From Shewanella indica (GTDB lineage Bacteria; Pseudomonadota; Gammaproteobacteria; Enterobacterales; Shewanellaceae), in contig NZ_NIJK01000012.1 in assembly GCF_002836975.1 (NCBI RefSeq), positions 1,131 through 65,130 on the forward strand: a stretch of 64,000 nucleotides of DNA, in the 5' to 3' direction. The notes beneath the pieces are model-generated. The model was given only the letters and a program-made list of their open reading frames with translations. It did not search any database and was not told where the DNA came from. The first letter of the stretch is position 1; every line of letters starts with the position of its first letter. Both the position numbers and the translations under genes were made by a program. This document shows positions 27,615 through 36,480 of the stretch, in pieces.

Positions 27615-28307
27615 ATGATTTTTTTTGTAACAGGTACAGATACCGACAGTGGCAAGACTCAGGTCGGAGCCGCTCTGCTGCATAAGGCACGAGTCGAGCA
27701 TGGCTTGAAAACCTTGGGGGTTAAACCTCTGGCCTCGGGTTGCCATAACACTCCTTACGGGCTGAGAAACCCGGACGCCCTGGCCTTGATGGATGAATCC
27801 ACTCTGAAACTGCAGTACGACAAGGTAAATCCTTTCAGTTTTGAGCCGGCGATTGCCCCTCATATTGCTGCCGCCGATCTCGGCCTGGATATCAGCCCAG
27901 ATGCGGTACTGGCGGCGCTGGATTTTACCCAGTTTGCCATGGCTGATTTCTGCCTGATAGAAGGGGCCGGCGGTTGGCGTTTGCCTTTGGGGGAGGGGCG
28001 TTTCTTATCGGAAGCGGTGCAGGGACTGGCTCTGCCCGTGATTCTGGTGGTCGGAATGAAGCTTGGCTGTCTTAATCATGCGGTGTTGACCCAGGAGGTG
28101 ATCCGCGCCGATGGACTTGAAATCGCCGGTTGGGTCGCCAACCGCGCCGAAGCCGATATGAGTCGCTTCGATGAAAACCTGGCCAGCCTTAAAGACTTGA
28201 TGCAGGCGCCGCTGTTGGGAGTGGTGCCGCATCTGGCTAATCCCAGTGCCGAGGCCATGTCTCAGCACCTGGATTTGAGCCCTCTGCTGGCCAAAGCGCA
28301 TGCTTGA
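27615..28307 (+). CDS. bioD: Dethiobiotin synthetase
   Basis: ATP-dependent ring closure of diaminononanoate with CO2. The 230-residue protein begins MIFFVTGTDTDSGKT, the family P-loop with the conserved Asp. It continues with VKPLASGC, NPFSFEPAIAPHIAA, and IEGAGGWRLPL. It is the last gene of bioBFCD, 34 nt after bioC, and is followed by a terminator. Confidence 0.95.
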   Translation: MIFFVTGTDTDSGKTQVGAALLHKARVEHGLKTLGVKPLASGCHNTPYGLRNPDALALMDESTLKLQYDKVNPFSFEPAIAPHIAAADLGLDISPDAVLAALDFTQFAMADFCLIEGAGGWRLPLGEGRFLSEAVQGLALPVILVVGMKLGCLNHAVLTQEVIRADGLEIAGWVANRAEADMSRFDENLASLKDLMQAPLLGVVPHLANPSAEAMSQHLDLSPLLAKAHA

Positions 28308-28330
28308 GCCCTGGAGTTAAAAAGCAGCAA

Positions 28331-28353
28331 GGCCCCGTGGGGCCGAGGTTTTT
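28331..28353 (+). terminator. Intrinsic terminator of bioBFCD
   Basis: The stem GGCCCC/GGGGCC with a 2-nt loop is followed by GAGG and seven T, starting 23 nt after the bioD stop. Confidence 0.75.
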
Positions 28354-29064
28354 TTAGCTCAATAGATTGGAAAGATCACTGCCTACAGGTACGGGGATCT
28401 CCTGCTCTACACCGCTGAACAGATAAGCTTCCTTATCTCCCAAAAGACTCAGTTTATTGTCCTTAAGCAACAGGGCGCTGCCTTCCTGGATGGCCAGTAC
28501 CGGCGTCTTGGGATCGACACAAGTAAACTCAAGCAAGCGCTGGGCCCGGGTTTCACCATTATGCCCCGGCGTTTTGTAGTTGCTGTAATGCGGATTGATT
28601 TGCAGTGGCAGCAGGCCAAGGGCACTGAATGATGGCGGCTCTATAATAGGCATATCATTGGTGGTACGTATGCTGAGGCCGGCAATATTTGAGCCTGCAC
28701 TCCAGCCGATATAGGGTTTGCCGGCGGCGACTTCCTCTTTGATCAGATGCAGCAGGTCGTAGCGGTACAACTCATGCAACAGGTGGAAGGTGTTGCCACC
28801 GCCAACCAGAATGCCGTCAGCATCGCGAATGGCCTGCTTGGGGTCGCCATGTTGATGGATAGAGGAGATATCCAGCCTCAATGGTGCCAGGCCATTAACC
28901 ACGGCTTCCAGATAGTTGTCGTAGCTCATGCTGACACCGGCATAAGGGATAAATATCCACTTGCGGGCTTTTTCTGCCATGGGCTCAATATAGGGCAGGG
29001 CATGTTCCAGGTAGGGGGTGTCGCCAGCGCGGGAGCTGCTGAGCAGCAGGGTATTTATTGTCAT
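28354..29064 (-). CDS. pepE: Peptidase E (alpha-aspartyl dipeptidase)
   Basis: Cytoplasmic serine peptidase of family S51 that hydrolyses dipeptides with N-terminal Asp. The 236-residue protein carries the nucleophile Ser in the elbow motif [10 protein letters not shown]. Family landmarks include [25 protein letters not shown] and [21 protein letters not shown] with the catalytic His. It is a single gene converging with bioD. Confidence 0.94.
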   Translation of the reverse strand: MTINTLLLSSSRAGDTPYLEHALPYIEPMAEKARKWIFIPYAGVSMSYDNYLEAVVNGLAPLRLDISSIHQHGDPKQAIRDADGILVGGGNTFHLLHELYRYDLLHLIKEEVAAGKPYIGWSAGSNIAGLSIRTTNDMPIIEPPSFSALGLLPLQINPHYSNYKTPGHNGETRAQRLLEFTCVDPKTPVLAIQEGSALLLKDNKLSLLGDKEAYLFSGVEQEIPVPVGSDLSNLLS

Positions 29065-29350
29065 AATCGTCGCTGTCCTTCAGATTGATTTACGTTGCTT
29101 GATGGTAACAAAAAGCCTTTACACTCAACAATCGCCACAGGTGCTTTTGGTCGCGTTAAAAAGCCGCACTCGGCAATTGATTAAGTTTGATTTAATCAAC
29201 TCTACCTAGACTGCTTCCTCTGCGTAGCCGGGGCGTTTAGGCAGAAAGCTAAACAATAATTTACCTTTTTCCTCTTGAATTCCCGCCAAGTGGACATATT
29301 ATGTCTGCAATGACGCAATTCCGGTACAAGGGTACCTTACAGGAGCTGAT

Positions 29351-30214
29351 ATGAAGCGTGTATTTCTATTGATTTTGACTAACCTTGCCATTCTGTTGGT
29401 GGCATCGATTGTCATGTCTATTTTGGGTGTCAATACTCAAACCATGGGTGGCTTGCTGGTATTTGCGGCGATCTTCGGTTTTGGTGGCGCCTTTATCAGC
29501 TTGGCGATTTCCAAATGGATGGCCAAGAAAACTATGGGTTGTGAGGTGATCACTCAGCCCCGTGATAACACAGAGCGTTGGTTGCTCGAGACCGTAGCCC
29601 GTCAGGCGCAGCAGGCCGGGATTAAGATGCCGGAAGTGGCTATTTACCAATCGCCTGAACTGAACGCCTTTGCTACAGGCCCAAGTAAAAACAACTCTCT
29701 GGTAGCCGTGAGTACAGGTTTGCTTTACGGTATGAGCGCCGATGAAGTCGAAGCCGTACTGGCGCACGAAGTCAGCCACGTGGCCAACGGTGACATGGTG
29801 ACACTGACCCTGATCCAGGGCGTGGTGAACACCTTTGTTATCTTCGCCGCCCGCGTGGTTGCCGGTATCGTCAACAACTTTGTTGCCAGCAACGATGAAG
29901 AGGGTGAAGGCCTGGGCACTATCGCTTACATGGCTGTGGTATTTGTGCTGGATATGCTGTTTGGTATTCTGGCATCCATTGTGGTGGCATACTTCTCCCG
30001 CATTCGTGAGTTCCGCGCCGACGAAGGTGCCGCTCGCCTTGCCGGTAAGAACAAGATGATTGCTGCCCTTGAACGTCTGCGTACCGGGCCGGAAACCGGT
30101 GCCATGCCGGCCAATATGTCGGCCTTCGGTATCAATGGCAAGCGTTCAATGACTGAACTCTTTATGAGTCACCCACCGCTTGAAAAGCGTATTGAAGCGC
30201 TGAGAAACCGCTAA
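29351..30214 (+). CDS. htpX: Membrane zinc metalloprotease HtpX
   Basis: Inner-membrane quality-control protease that works with FtsH on misfolded membrane proteins. The 287-residue protein has two N-terminal membrane segments (about residues 4-24 and 33-53), the zinc motif HEVSH at 139-143, two further hydrophobic segments, and the third ligand Glu in FRADEGAA. A ribosome site (AGGAG) precedes the ATG. A CpxR-type promoter is known for E. coli htpX, but no such site was identified in the 286-nt upstream gap. Confidence 0.96.
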   Translation: MKRVFLLILTNLAILLVASIVMSILGVNTQTMGGLLVFAAIFGFGGAFISLAISKWMAKKTMGCEVITQPRDNTERWLLETVARQAQQAGIKMPEVAIYQSPELNAFATGPSKNNSLVAVSTGLLYGMSADEVEAVLAHEVSHVANGDMVTLTLIQGVVNTFVIFAARVVAGIVNNFVASNDEEGEGLGTIAYMAVVFVLDMLFGILASIVVAYFSRIREFRADEGAARLAGKNKMIAALERLRTGPETGAMPANMSAFGINGKRSMTELFMSHPPLEKRIEALRNR

Positions 30215-30235
30215 TAATTCAGCGATACTTTCTCT

Positions 30236-30262
30236 AAAGGAGACCTGTTGGTCTCCTTTTTT
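30236..30262 (+). terminator. Intrinsic terminator of htpX
   Basis: A 10-bp perfect stem AAAGGAGACC/GGTCTCCTTT with a 4-nt loop and T run lies 22 nt past the stop. Confidence 0.9.
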
Positions 30263-30521
30263 ATGCGCTTGAAACGCTTATTGATACAGATGTTTATAGG
30301 TAAGCAAAATGTAAAATTCCGTAATTAACCGATGGTTACATGATTCAGCGCACATTTTGCTTTTGCGCAAGTTGTTAAAGTGGCGGCGACTCAGAATTAG
30401 TTTGCCAATTGGCAAAAGCTTGGCTAAGTTAATCCAAGTCGTGCTATTTACTGATAGTGAGACAAAGGTCATACCTGACATAAGAACCTTTGCTCGACTG
30501 TCATCATCGGAGGATATTATT

Positions 30522-30869
30522 GTGAGCAAGAAACTCTTAAGTGTGTTGTTCGGTGCCGGTTTGGCCGCGCTGGCCATGTCACCATCTGCTTTTGCAGAAG
30601 ATCAGAAGCTGTCAGATTTCCACGCGGATATGGGTGGCTGTGAAAGCTGTCATGCCGATGGTTCACCTTCAGCTGACGGCGCCTATGAATTTGAACAGTG
30701 TCAGAGCTGTCACGGTTCGCTGGCAGAAATGGACGCGGTACACAAGCCACACGATGGTGCTTTGATGTGTGCTGACTGCCACGCTCCCCACGACATGAAT
30801 GTAGGTCAGAAGCCTACCTGCGATAGCTGCCACGATGATGGCCGTACTTCGGAAAGCACTCTGAAGTAA
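30522..30869 (+). CDS. cctA: Small tetraheme c-type cytochrome (CctA/STC)
   Basis: Periplasmic electron shuttle abundant in anaerobically grown Shewanella. The 115-residue precursor has a Sec signal peptide cleaved after SAFA, leaving about 90 residues with four CXXCH sites: CESCH, CQSCH, CADCH and CDSCH. The start is GTG at 30522 with GGAGGA 7-8 nt upstream; a longer in-frame ATG 55 codons upstream would bury the signal peptide. It is monocistronic, with its own terminator. The neighbour on the other strand is a b-type cytochrome. Confidence 0.95.
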   Translation: MSKKLLSVLFGAGLAALAMSPSAFAEDQKLSDFHADMGGCESCHADGSPSADGAYEFEQCQSCHGSLAEMDAVHKPHDGALMCADCHAPHDMNVGQKPTCDSCHDDGRTSESTLK

Positions 30870-30889
30870 GCGCATATCGCACGAATGAC

Positions 30890-30919
30890 AACGCCGGCTT
30901 GATGCCGGCGTTATTGTTT
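30890..30919 (+). terminator. Intrinsic terminator of cctA
   Basis: A 9-bp perfect stem AACGCCGGC/GCCGGCGTT with a 5-nt loop is followed by ATTGTTTCT, 20 nt after the stop. Confidence 0.8.
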
Positions 30920-30966
30920 CTGGCTTGCGCTTATCTCGAGCCCTGTATGGTGAGCCAAGATCTCTG

Positions 30967-31707
30967 TCAGTCTTTATCCACCGGCGTTGTTGGCAGATAT
31001 TTATTGCCTGAAAACATAGCAGAAATAATACCGGGCTGACGCTTACGCTCGGCGTGGATCACTGCAACTATGTGCAGCAATATCAAGAGAAGCAACAGAT
31101 ATACGCTGTAGACATGTACTTTCCCTGCCAAGCCCTTGGCGCCCTTAATCGCTGCAGCTTTGTCTGGATTAACGCCTGTGTCATCATAGGGTTTGAGGCT
31201 GGCAGGCTCAACACCATCGGCGGCGATATATTCCTGAACCATGCCGCCCAGCGGTGGATAGAAGATGTCAGTACCGGCTCGCACCAAACCTGTCACCATA
31301 ATCAGGGTCAGCAGACCAAACAGAGCGATGACCGCCAGTTTGCCCGCCGGATTATGGCCGAGATATTGTGGGTTTTCGCCTTTCTTGAGTGCTGCACGAT
31401 AGCCTGCCAATTCCCCTTTTTTGGGGAGTAGTTTACCAAGACGGGCTTTGATAGGGCCGAATAATCCCCACAGTAATCTGAATGCCAGGTTGATGGCAAA
31501 GGCATAACCTATCCAGACGTGCAGTGTCTTTAAGCCGATTTTGGCGTCGAGACCACTGATCCCGAAGTCAGATTTGAACATCATTACCCCGCCGATGGTC
31601 ATCATCAGCAGCACCAAAAGCAGGTTTATCCAATGAAAAAGGCGAGTAGGAAGATCCCAGGCCTTATAGCGAGACAGGCGCACTTCGCCCGCAGTATTTG
31701 TTTGCAT
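30967..31707 (-). CDS. Cytochrome b561-type / Ni-Fe hydrogenase b-type-like membrane protein
   Basis: A 246-residue inner-membrane di-haem b-type cytochrome of the b561/HyaC-like family. It has four hydrophobic segments and paired His candidates: LPTRLFHWINLLL in helix 1, LKTLHVWIGYA in helix 2, and KVHVYSVYLLLLLILLHIVAV in the last helix. No c-haem motif is present. Such proteins usually anchor a c-type cytochrome or dehydrogenase and connect it to quinones. Its convergent neighbour is cctA, but no operon partner is present. Confidence 0.85.
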   Translation of the reverse strand: MQTNTAGEVRLSRYKAWDLPTRLFHWINLLLVLLMMTIGGVMMFKSDFGISGLDAKIGLKTLHVWIGYAFAINLAFRLLWGLFGPIKARLGKLLPKKGELAGYRAALKKGENPQYLGHNPAGKLAVIALFGLLTLIMVTGLVRAGTDIFYPPLGGMVQEYIAADGVEPASLKPYDDTGVNPDKAAAIKGAKGLAGKVHVYSVYLLLLLILLHIVAVIHAERKRQPGIISAMFSGNKYLPTTPVDKD

Positions 31708-31951
31708 ATTTGATCCCCCAGATCTGTTTTACCCCTTTATGTTAACGTCTGTAGCGGCGCTTGTTCAGTTAACTCTTATTCATTTTGAGTTTTTGGTAGA
31801 GATCTGTGCTTCCATTTCAAGCAGTTGTCTATTTTGATACGCATGTTCCGGCTATGTAGGTTTCGAGTTTTTAGCTGAGGGCAGTCTAGGTTCAATGTGA
31901 TGCATTGGCAGGGGGGGCCAGATCTGCTCTGTTGACGGAGCCGATGTCGAC
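31708..31951. other. Intergenic DNA upstream of the regulator remnant
   Basis: No gene or defined site was recognised. It includes the promoter side of the cytochrome b gene and a run of seven G near 31910, just ahead of the remnant frame. Confidence 0.4.
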
Positions 31952-32200
31952 ATGCTGCTGGATTTGGCTATAGTGGAGTCGGCCTTGGGCTATAAAATCC
32001 TTAAACAGGCCGCCAAGAGCCGCAGTTGCAAAGTGGTGTTACTGCATTATCCCAAAAGGGTGGAGTATGAATGCCTGTTGTTGTCGTCTGCAGTCAAGAC
32101 CCATCTTTATCGGATGTTTGGCAAACTGAATGTAAACAATCGAGCCCAGGTGATGGCCTGGGCCCAGCGTCACTTGATGGCCGATGTGGCCGAGAGTTAG
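31952..32200 (+). pseudogene. Internally deleted LuxR/CsgD-type regulator remnant
   Basis: The 82-codon frame ends with VKTHLYRMFGKLNVNNRAQVMAWA. This matches the recognition helix and last helix of a LuxR-type (CsgD-like) DNA-binding domain. The first two helices of that domain and the linker are missing: the frame jumps from an N-domain-like segment (KVVLLHYPKRVEYECLLL) straight to the recognition helix. This suggests an in-frame internal deletion of roughly 80 residues. No ribosome site precedes the ATG. A MITE-like element starts at the base after the stop. Confidence 0.55.
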
Positions 32201-32464
32201 GGAAGGTGCGAATAAGTCCTCGCGGCACTCTGGCTTACACAGCAATTGGCGTTCAAGGCATCTGACTGAAGGCATGCCGGGGCCTGTCGAAGTCGGATAA
32301 CGTAGAGAGCCGGTTGCTGTGAAAGCCCCAAAGGGCGTGGCTTACAGGCCTGCCTGCTGTGTTATGCTTCTTGCAAAGGACTAGGGCCATTTGCTGCGAA
32401 CCACGCCTTGCATCCAGGCCTGTAAGCCGACGCAGAGCACGCATGGGACTTGTTCGCACCTTCC
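32201..32464. mobile_element. 264-bp MITE-like element with 19-bp terminal inverted repeats
   Basis: The ends GGAAGGTGCGAATAAGTCC (32201-32219) and its inverted copy (32446-32464) match 18 of 19 positions. Inside, GGCTTACAGGCCTG (about 32339-32352) pairs perfectly with CAGGCCTGTAAGCC (32415-32428), so the element can form a cruciform. It encodes no transposase. TTA occurs just outside both ends, a possible short target duplication. The left end starts right after the LuxR-remnant stop, and the right end abuts the stop codon of the M61 peptidase. Partial copies lie at 5699-5745 and 41779-41858. The transposon family was not identified. Confidence 0.75.
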
Positions 32465-34219
32465 TTAACCCAGCCAGGCCTTGGCTTTGGCTGGTTCGGT
32501 GAGCTTGAGTGACACAGTATCTATTGCCGCCGGTTTGATAGGCAGCAGGCCTGTCATCAGTTCATCACGGCGGAAGAAGTGCAGCTCCAGACTATCGCCG
32601 GGCTCATATTGCTGCAGTTCATTTTCAAACAGAGCGCCGACCTGCAAACCATTGGCGGCAATCAACAGGTCTTGAGGCGCGAGCCCGGCGCTGTGAGCCG
32701 CGCTGCCGTTGGTCACACTCACAATCCTTAACCCCAGGGCTTCAGCCTTGTAGCGGGCTCCAAAGCCGATTTTTTGCCCTTCAACATCCCCACCGCCCTG
32801 ATCCTGAGCGCCTTGGGCACTGCGAAGCTGCATCTCGATTCCGAATTGCGCCAGCAGGGGCGCCAGTGGCAACTCTTGGGTATTATCCAGAAAGGCAAAT
32901 TCTGCGCTGGCATCCCGGCCAAGCAGCTCCTCATAAAGGCGGCGATGAGAGTCATCTTCAGTGCCTATCCCCTGGCTGCCAAAGGCCTGCCACAGCTTTT
33001 GCATCAGGTTATCCAGTGTGTATTTTCCCTGGGTTTCCAGTCTCAGAGTCAAGTCCAGATACAGGGCAAACAAAGCTCCCTTGGTGTAATAGCTGACGAT
33101 GGCGTTGGCGGCGTTTTCATCCTGTTTGTAGAACTTGGTCCAGGCATTGAAGCTCGAATCTGTCAGGCTCTGCAACTGCCTGCCCGGCATGCGATACACC
33201 CGGGTCATGGTCTGGGATAACATCTCCAGATATTGCTCATTGGAAATCCTGTTGGCTCTGAGTGTCATCAGGTCATCATAGTAGGAAGTGATACCTTCAT
33301 AAGCCCACAGCTGACGGGTGTAGCTCTCAGCCTCCAGCGCATAGGGAATAAAGCTGGCAGGCTTAATGCGTTTGACGTTCCAGCTGTGGAAGTATTCGTG
33401 ACTGCAGAGCGACAGATAAGTGCGGTAATCCTTGTTGACCGGCATCTCCATACTCAGCGGCAGATCCTTGCGGGAGCAGTGCAGGGCGGTGGAGGCTCTG
33501 TGTTCCAGTCCTCCAAAGCCATTGCCCAATACCTGGGTCATAAACAGGTAGCGCTCAAACGGCGCTTCACCGAAGAGGCGGATCTGGCTTTCGCAAATAG
33601 CCTTGAGATCGTCAAGCAGCCTGGGCATGTGGCAGCGGTGACGCCCGGTCAGTATCACATCATGGCGCACGCCACAGGCTTCAAAGCTGCCGTGGGTAAA
33701 GGTGCCCATCTCCACTGGATGGTCGATAAGCTCATCATAGTTGGCGGCGCTGAAACGGCCGAACTGCCACTCTTCACCTTCGGTTCGACTCAGGGTTGTT
33801 GCCAGCTGCCAGTTGGCTTCCTCTTTGGGAGGCTGAATTTCCAGCTCCAGCGGCTCAAGCTCTTTGCCGGCCACCGCCAAAAAGACGCTGCTGCCGTTGA
33901 AAAAGCCGTGGGTCTGATCCAGGTGGGCGCTGCGCACCGACATATCCCAGGCATAAACCGAGTAGCGCAGATGCAGCGACTCGGCATTGGAATCTATCTG
34001 CCAGCGCTGTTTGTCGAGCTGAGTAATGCTGAGCGGACGCTCCTGCTCATCAAAGGCTTTAAGATCTATGATATTGCGACAAAAATCGCGAACCATGTAG
34101 CTGCCCGGGATCCAGGATGGCAACCAAAGTTCTTGTCTTGGGGCTGGTGCCTGAATGGTGATTTTGACCTCGAACAGGTGAGCGTGGGGATCTATGGGGC
34201 AAATCTGATAACTGATCAT
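32465..34219 (-). CDS. M61-family aminopeptidase with PDZ domain
   Basis: A 584-residue metallopeptidase related to glycyl aminopeptidase. An N-terminal beta-domain (LWLPSWIPGSYMVRDF is a family hallmark) precedes the catalytic domain with the zinc motif HEYFH at 274-278 and the downstream Glu in WAYEGITSYYDD. A C-terminal PDZ domain (about 480-550) includes GLRIVSVTNGSAAHSAGL. No signal peptide is obvious, so a cytoplasmic location is likely. Its stop codon touches the MITE right end at 32464. Upstream, divergent hinT is 239 nt away. Confidence 0.9.
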   Translation of the reverse strand: MISYQICPIDPHAHLFEVKITIQAPAPRQELWLPSWIPGSYMVRDFCRNIIDLKAFDEQERPLSITQLDKQRWQIDSNAESLHLRYSVYAWDMSVRSAHLDQTHGFFNGSSVFLAVAGKELEPLELEIQPPKEEANWQLATTLSRTEGEEWQFGRFSAANYDELIDHPVEMGTFTHGSFEACGVRHDVILTGRHRCHMPRLLDDLKAICESQIRLFGEAPFERYLFMTQVLGNGFGGLEHRASTALHCSRKDLPLSMEMPVNKDYRTYLSLCSHEYFHSWNVKRIKPASFIPYALEAESYTRQLWAYEGITSYYDDLMTLRANRISNEQYLEMLSQTMTRVYRMPGRQLQSLTDSSFNAWTKFYKQDENAANAIVSYYTKGALFALYLDLTLRLETQGKYTLDNLMQKLWQAFGSQGIGTEDDSHRRLYEELLGRDASAEFAFLDNTQELPLAPLLAQFGIEMQLRSAQGAQDQGGGDVEGQKIGFGARYKAEALGLRIVSVTNGSAAHSAGLAPQDLLIAANGLQVGALFENELQQYEPGDSLELHFFRRDELMTGLLPIKPAAIDTVSLKLTEPAKAKAWLG

Positions 34220-34458
34220 CTGATATCCGTGTGAATCGTTGGCGAGTGCCGGGAGCCAAATTGGGTGCTATCCGGCTGAGCATGGCGACAATGCTGCCAA
34301 AAAAGCCAGGCTGCGGCAATTACTTGCCGAGTTTTAAATAGCTTGGGGTTCAAATCGCCGTGGCCGATTACATCTCCGGGCCGAATGGTATTATACTGCC
34401 AAGAACACAGAGGTTTGGCCCTTGGGCCGAGCCTGAACCGACACACCGGAGTGGCAAA

Positions 34459-34815
34459 ATGGCCGAAGAAACCATATTCAGCAAAATTATCCGCCGTGAA
34501 ATTCCCACGGACATACTGTATCAGGACGAACTGGTAACCGCCTTTCGGGACATCAATCCCAAGGCGCCCACCCACGTGCTGATAGTGCCCAATCATCTGA
34601 TCCCCACGGTCAATGACGCCAAGGCCTCTGACGAGCAGGCCATAGGCCGTATGGTGACTGTGGCCGCCAAGCTGGCCACCGAGGCCGGGATCGCCGAGGA
34701 CGGTTATCGTTTAATCATCAACTGTAATGAACATGGCGGCCAGGAAGTGTTCCACATCCACATGCATCTGCTTGGCGGTAAAGCCTTGGGGCCTATGGTG
34801 AGTTCAGCGTCATGA
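34459..34815 (+). CDS. hinT: HIT-family purine nucleoside phosphoramidase (HinT)
   Basis: Hydrolyses AMP-lysine and related nucleoside phosphoramidates. The 118-residue protein has [20 protein letters not shown] at the start and the histidine triad [12 protein letters not shown] near the end. The start at 34459 follows a CCGGAG ribosome site and matches the family; the open frame extends 33 codons upstream. Its stop overlaps the next gene by four bases, forming a unit with two thioesterases and possibly the lipoprotein. Confidence 0.93.
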   Translation: MAEETIFSKIIRREIPTDILYQDELVTAFRDINPKAPTHVLIVPNHLIPTVNDAKASDEQAIGRMVTVAAKLATEAGIAEDGYRLIINCNEHGGQEVFHIHMHLLGGKALGPMVSSAS

Positions 34816-35312
34816 AAGTCAATCCGGAGTTTTTCCCGCTGACGACCCTGGCTACCCGTTTCGTCAACCAGTTGGCCCAGTGCCGCCGCCTCGGGCTCAA
34901 GGTGCATGAGGCCAGTGAGCACCATGTACTGATAGAATTGCCTTACAGCACCGAGCTGGTGGGTTACCCTGAAACCGGGGTTATTCATGGTGGGGTTATC
35001 ACTACTTTGATGGATACTGCCAGTGGCTGTGCCGTGGTTTGTGCCATCAAGGACAAATATGGTTCGCTGGAGATCTCGCCGACTTTGGATCTGCGGGTGG
35101 ACTATATGAAGCCCGCTGAGCCCCACAAGCCGGTGTATGGTTTTGCCGAGTGTTATAAGTTGTCATCCAGCGTGGCGTTCACCCGGGCCATTGCCTATCA
35201 GGACAGCATAGACGACCCCATCGCCCATGCGGTTGGCTCCTTTATGCGGATAAGCCCTGAAATGATAGGGGATACTTTCCGCAAGGCACTGATGGGTGAG
35301 GAGACGAAATGA
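34812..35312 (+). CDS. PaaI-type hotdog-fold thioesterase (first of pair)
   Basis: A 166-residue hotdog protein of the acyl-CoA thioesterase PaaI/YigI-like group. The signature is [19 protein letters not shown], where the HGG loop and the following Asp form the active site, then [12 protein letters not shown]. Four-base overlaps with hinT upstream and with the second hotdog gene downstream show coupling. The acyl substrate is unknown. Confidence 0.88.
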   Translation: MKVNPEFFPLTTLATRFVNQLAQCRRLGLKVHEASEHHVLIELPYSTELVGYPETGVIHGGVITTLMDTASGCAVVCAIKDKYGSLEISPTLDLRVDYMKPAEPHKPVYGFAECYKLSSSVAFTRAIAYQDSIDDPIAHAVGSFMRISPEMIGDTFRKALMGEETK

Positions 35313-35761
35313 CAGATCCCAAGGCATCCCTGGATGTAAAAAGCATAGTTGCCAAAGTGACAGAAACCAATGATTTCAGTCACTTGCTTGAGCATGTGCC
35401 CTACGCCCGCTTTATTGGCATGTTGGTTGAACGGTTTGGCGATGAACTGGTGTTTCGTCTGCCGGCCAAAGATGACAACATAGGTAACCCGGTACTGCCG
35501 GCCATTCACGGCGGGGTGATAGCCGGGTTTATGGAGATGTCGGCCATCATCCAGCTTATGGTGTTTATGCAAACCAGTAAGGTGCCCAAGGTAGTTGATT
35601 TTTCCATCGACTATTTACGTGCCGGTTATCATAAGGACAGCTTCGCCGAGTGCCGAATTACCCGTCAGGGACGGCGAGTGGCCAATGTCAATATCGACTG
35701 CTGGCAAACCAACCGCAAGCAGTTGATTGCAACCGCCCGGGCACACTTTTTGATTGATTGA
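35309..35761 (+). CDS. PaaI-type hotdog-fold thioesterase (second of pair)
   Basis: A 150-residue second hotdog protein, divergent from its neighbour. It has AIHGGVIAGFMEMSAIIQL, where Glu stands in the position of the catalytic Asp, then VDFSIDYLRAGYHKD. The tandem arrangement with four-base overlap suggests that the two may form a hetero-oligomer or act on different acyl chains. That is inference. Confidence 0.86.
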   Translation: MTDPKASLDVKSIVAKVTETNDFSHLLEHVPYARFIGMLVERFGDELVFRLPAKDDNIGNPVLPAIHGGVIAGFMEMSAIIQLMVFMQTSKVPKVVDFSIDYLRAGYHKDSFAECRITRQGRRVANVNIDCWQTNRKQLIATARAHFLID

Positions 35762-35778
35762 GAATAAGGGATTGGCAG

Positions 35779-36168
35779 ATGAAAAAAGTCTTGGTAATAG
35801 CAGCAACCCTGCTGGCTCTGGCAGGCTGCGCCAACCATACGGCCGGGGTGTATGCCAGCTCGACCGGTGAAAGCCGTATCGACAATAGCAGCTTTGCCCG
35901 CTCTGTAAGTGTCGGTGATCTTATGGCCAGAGGCGAGGGCGGCTTGCTCAGAGGCACAGCCACCATCAGCAGCAAAGTCGCTACCGATATGCGCATTCAA
36001 TACAAATTCACCTGGTATGATGCCAGCGGCTATACCCTGGATGATGAAGGCGTGTCCTGGAAGTCGGTTAAGCTGCATGGTAAACAGCAGTTGCAGGTGA
36101 GCGCCGTGGCGCCGAATCCGACCGCCAGCCGTTTTGAGATCTATGTGCGCGAGGCCTTTTCAAACTAA
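35779..36168 (+). CDS. YcfL-family lipoprotein
   Basis: A 129-residue outer-membrane-type lipoprotein precursor. The signal peptide MKKVLVIAATLLALAGC has a clear lipobox L-A-G-C. The mature part has the YcfL (DUF1425) features: SVGDLMARGEGGLLRGTATI, YKFTWYDASGYTLDDEGVSWKSV and an FEIYVREAFSN end. Family members sit near the LpoB/penicillin-binding protein genes in E. coli and have no proven role. The start at 35779 places the signal peptide first. It follows the thioesterases by 17 nt and is closed by a terminator-like hairpin. Confidence 0.85.
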   Translation: MKKVLVIAATLLALAGCANHTAGVYASSTGESRIDNSSFARSVSVGDLMARGEGGLLRGTATISSKVATDMRIQYKFTWYDASGYTLDDEGVSWKSVKLHGKQQLQVSAVAPNPTASRFEIYVREAFSN

Positions 36169-36187
36169 AAGTTGCAACCTCGGCACC

Positions 36188-36258
36188 ACTGCCGCCCGAG
36201 CCATTATTCCCGTTGAATGCTCAACACTCGGGAGTATTGGAGTGGGCGGTTTTTTTAT
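36188..36258 (+). terminator. Terminator of the hinT-thioesterase-lipoprotein unit
   Basis: A long imperfect stem-loop has outer CCGCCC pairing with GGGCGG and an inner ATTCCCG/CGGGAGT stem. The right arm ends in GGCGGTTTTTTTA, about 75 nt after the lipoprotein stop. The length and internal mismatches make the exact fold uncertain; the T run is clear. Confidence 0.65.
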
Positions 36259-36322
36259 GCCCTCGGGTACAATTTGGCAACCTGGCTCACTTTTGTTGGT
36301 AACTCGTGTATACTGGCCCGCG

Positions 36323-36414
36323 CCAAGGGGTGTTTACCGCATTGCGGTTGACTGAGATGTCGTATGACGAACCCTTAGAACCTGATCCGGCTAGTACCGG
36401 CGTAGGAATGGGCC
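36323..36414 (+). promoter_or_regulatory. TPP riboswitch (THI element)
   Basis: The conserved THI-box core is present in order: GGGGTG (36327-36332), CTGAGATG, ACCCTTAGAACCTGATCCGG and CGTAGGAA. Variable P3 (ACCGCATTGCGGT) and P5 (CCGGCTAGTACCGG) hairpins lie between. It begins about 160 nt before a TonB receptor start, so thiamin diphosphate should repress the downstream uptake and salvage genes. The mode (transcription stop or ribosome-site masking) is not clear; no strong terminator was seen between it and the receptor. The outer P1 boundaries are approximate. Confidence 0.93.
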
Positions 36415-36480
36415 ACAATTCGTGCACTTTCAACTCGCTTTCTTATTGCCGGATCTCAAACTGTGAATATTTGAGGTCCT

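Noticed and set aside
33233..34234. 333-codon open frame on the plus strand
   Set aside because: It is antisense to the M61 peptidase, whose zinc motif and PDZ domain are clear. It is a by-product of GC-rich codon usage.
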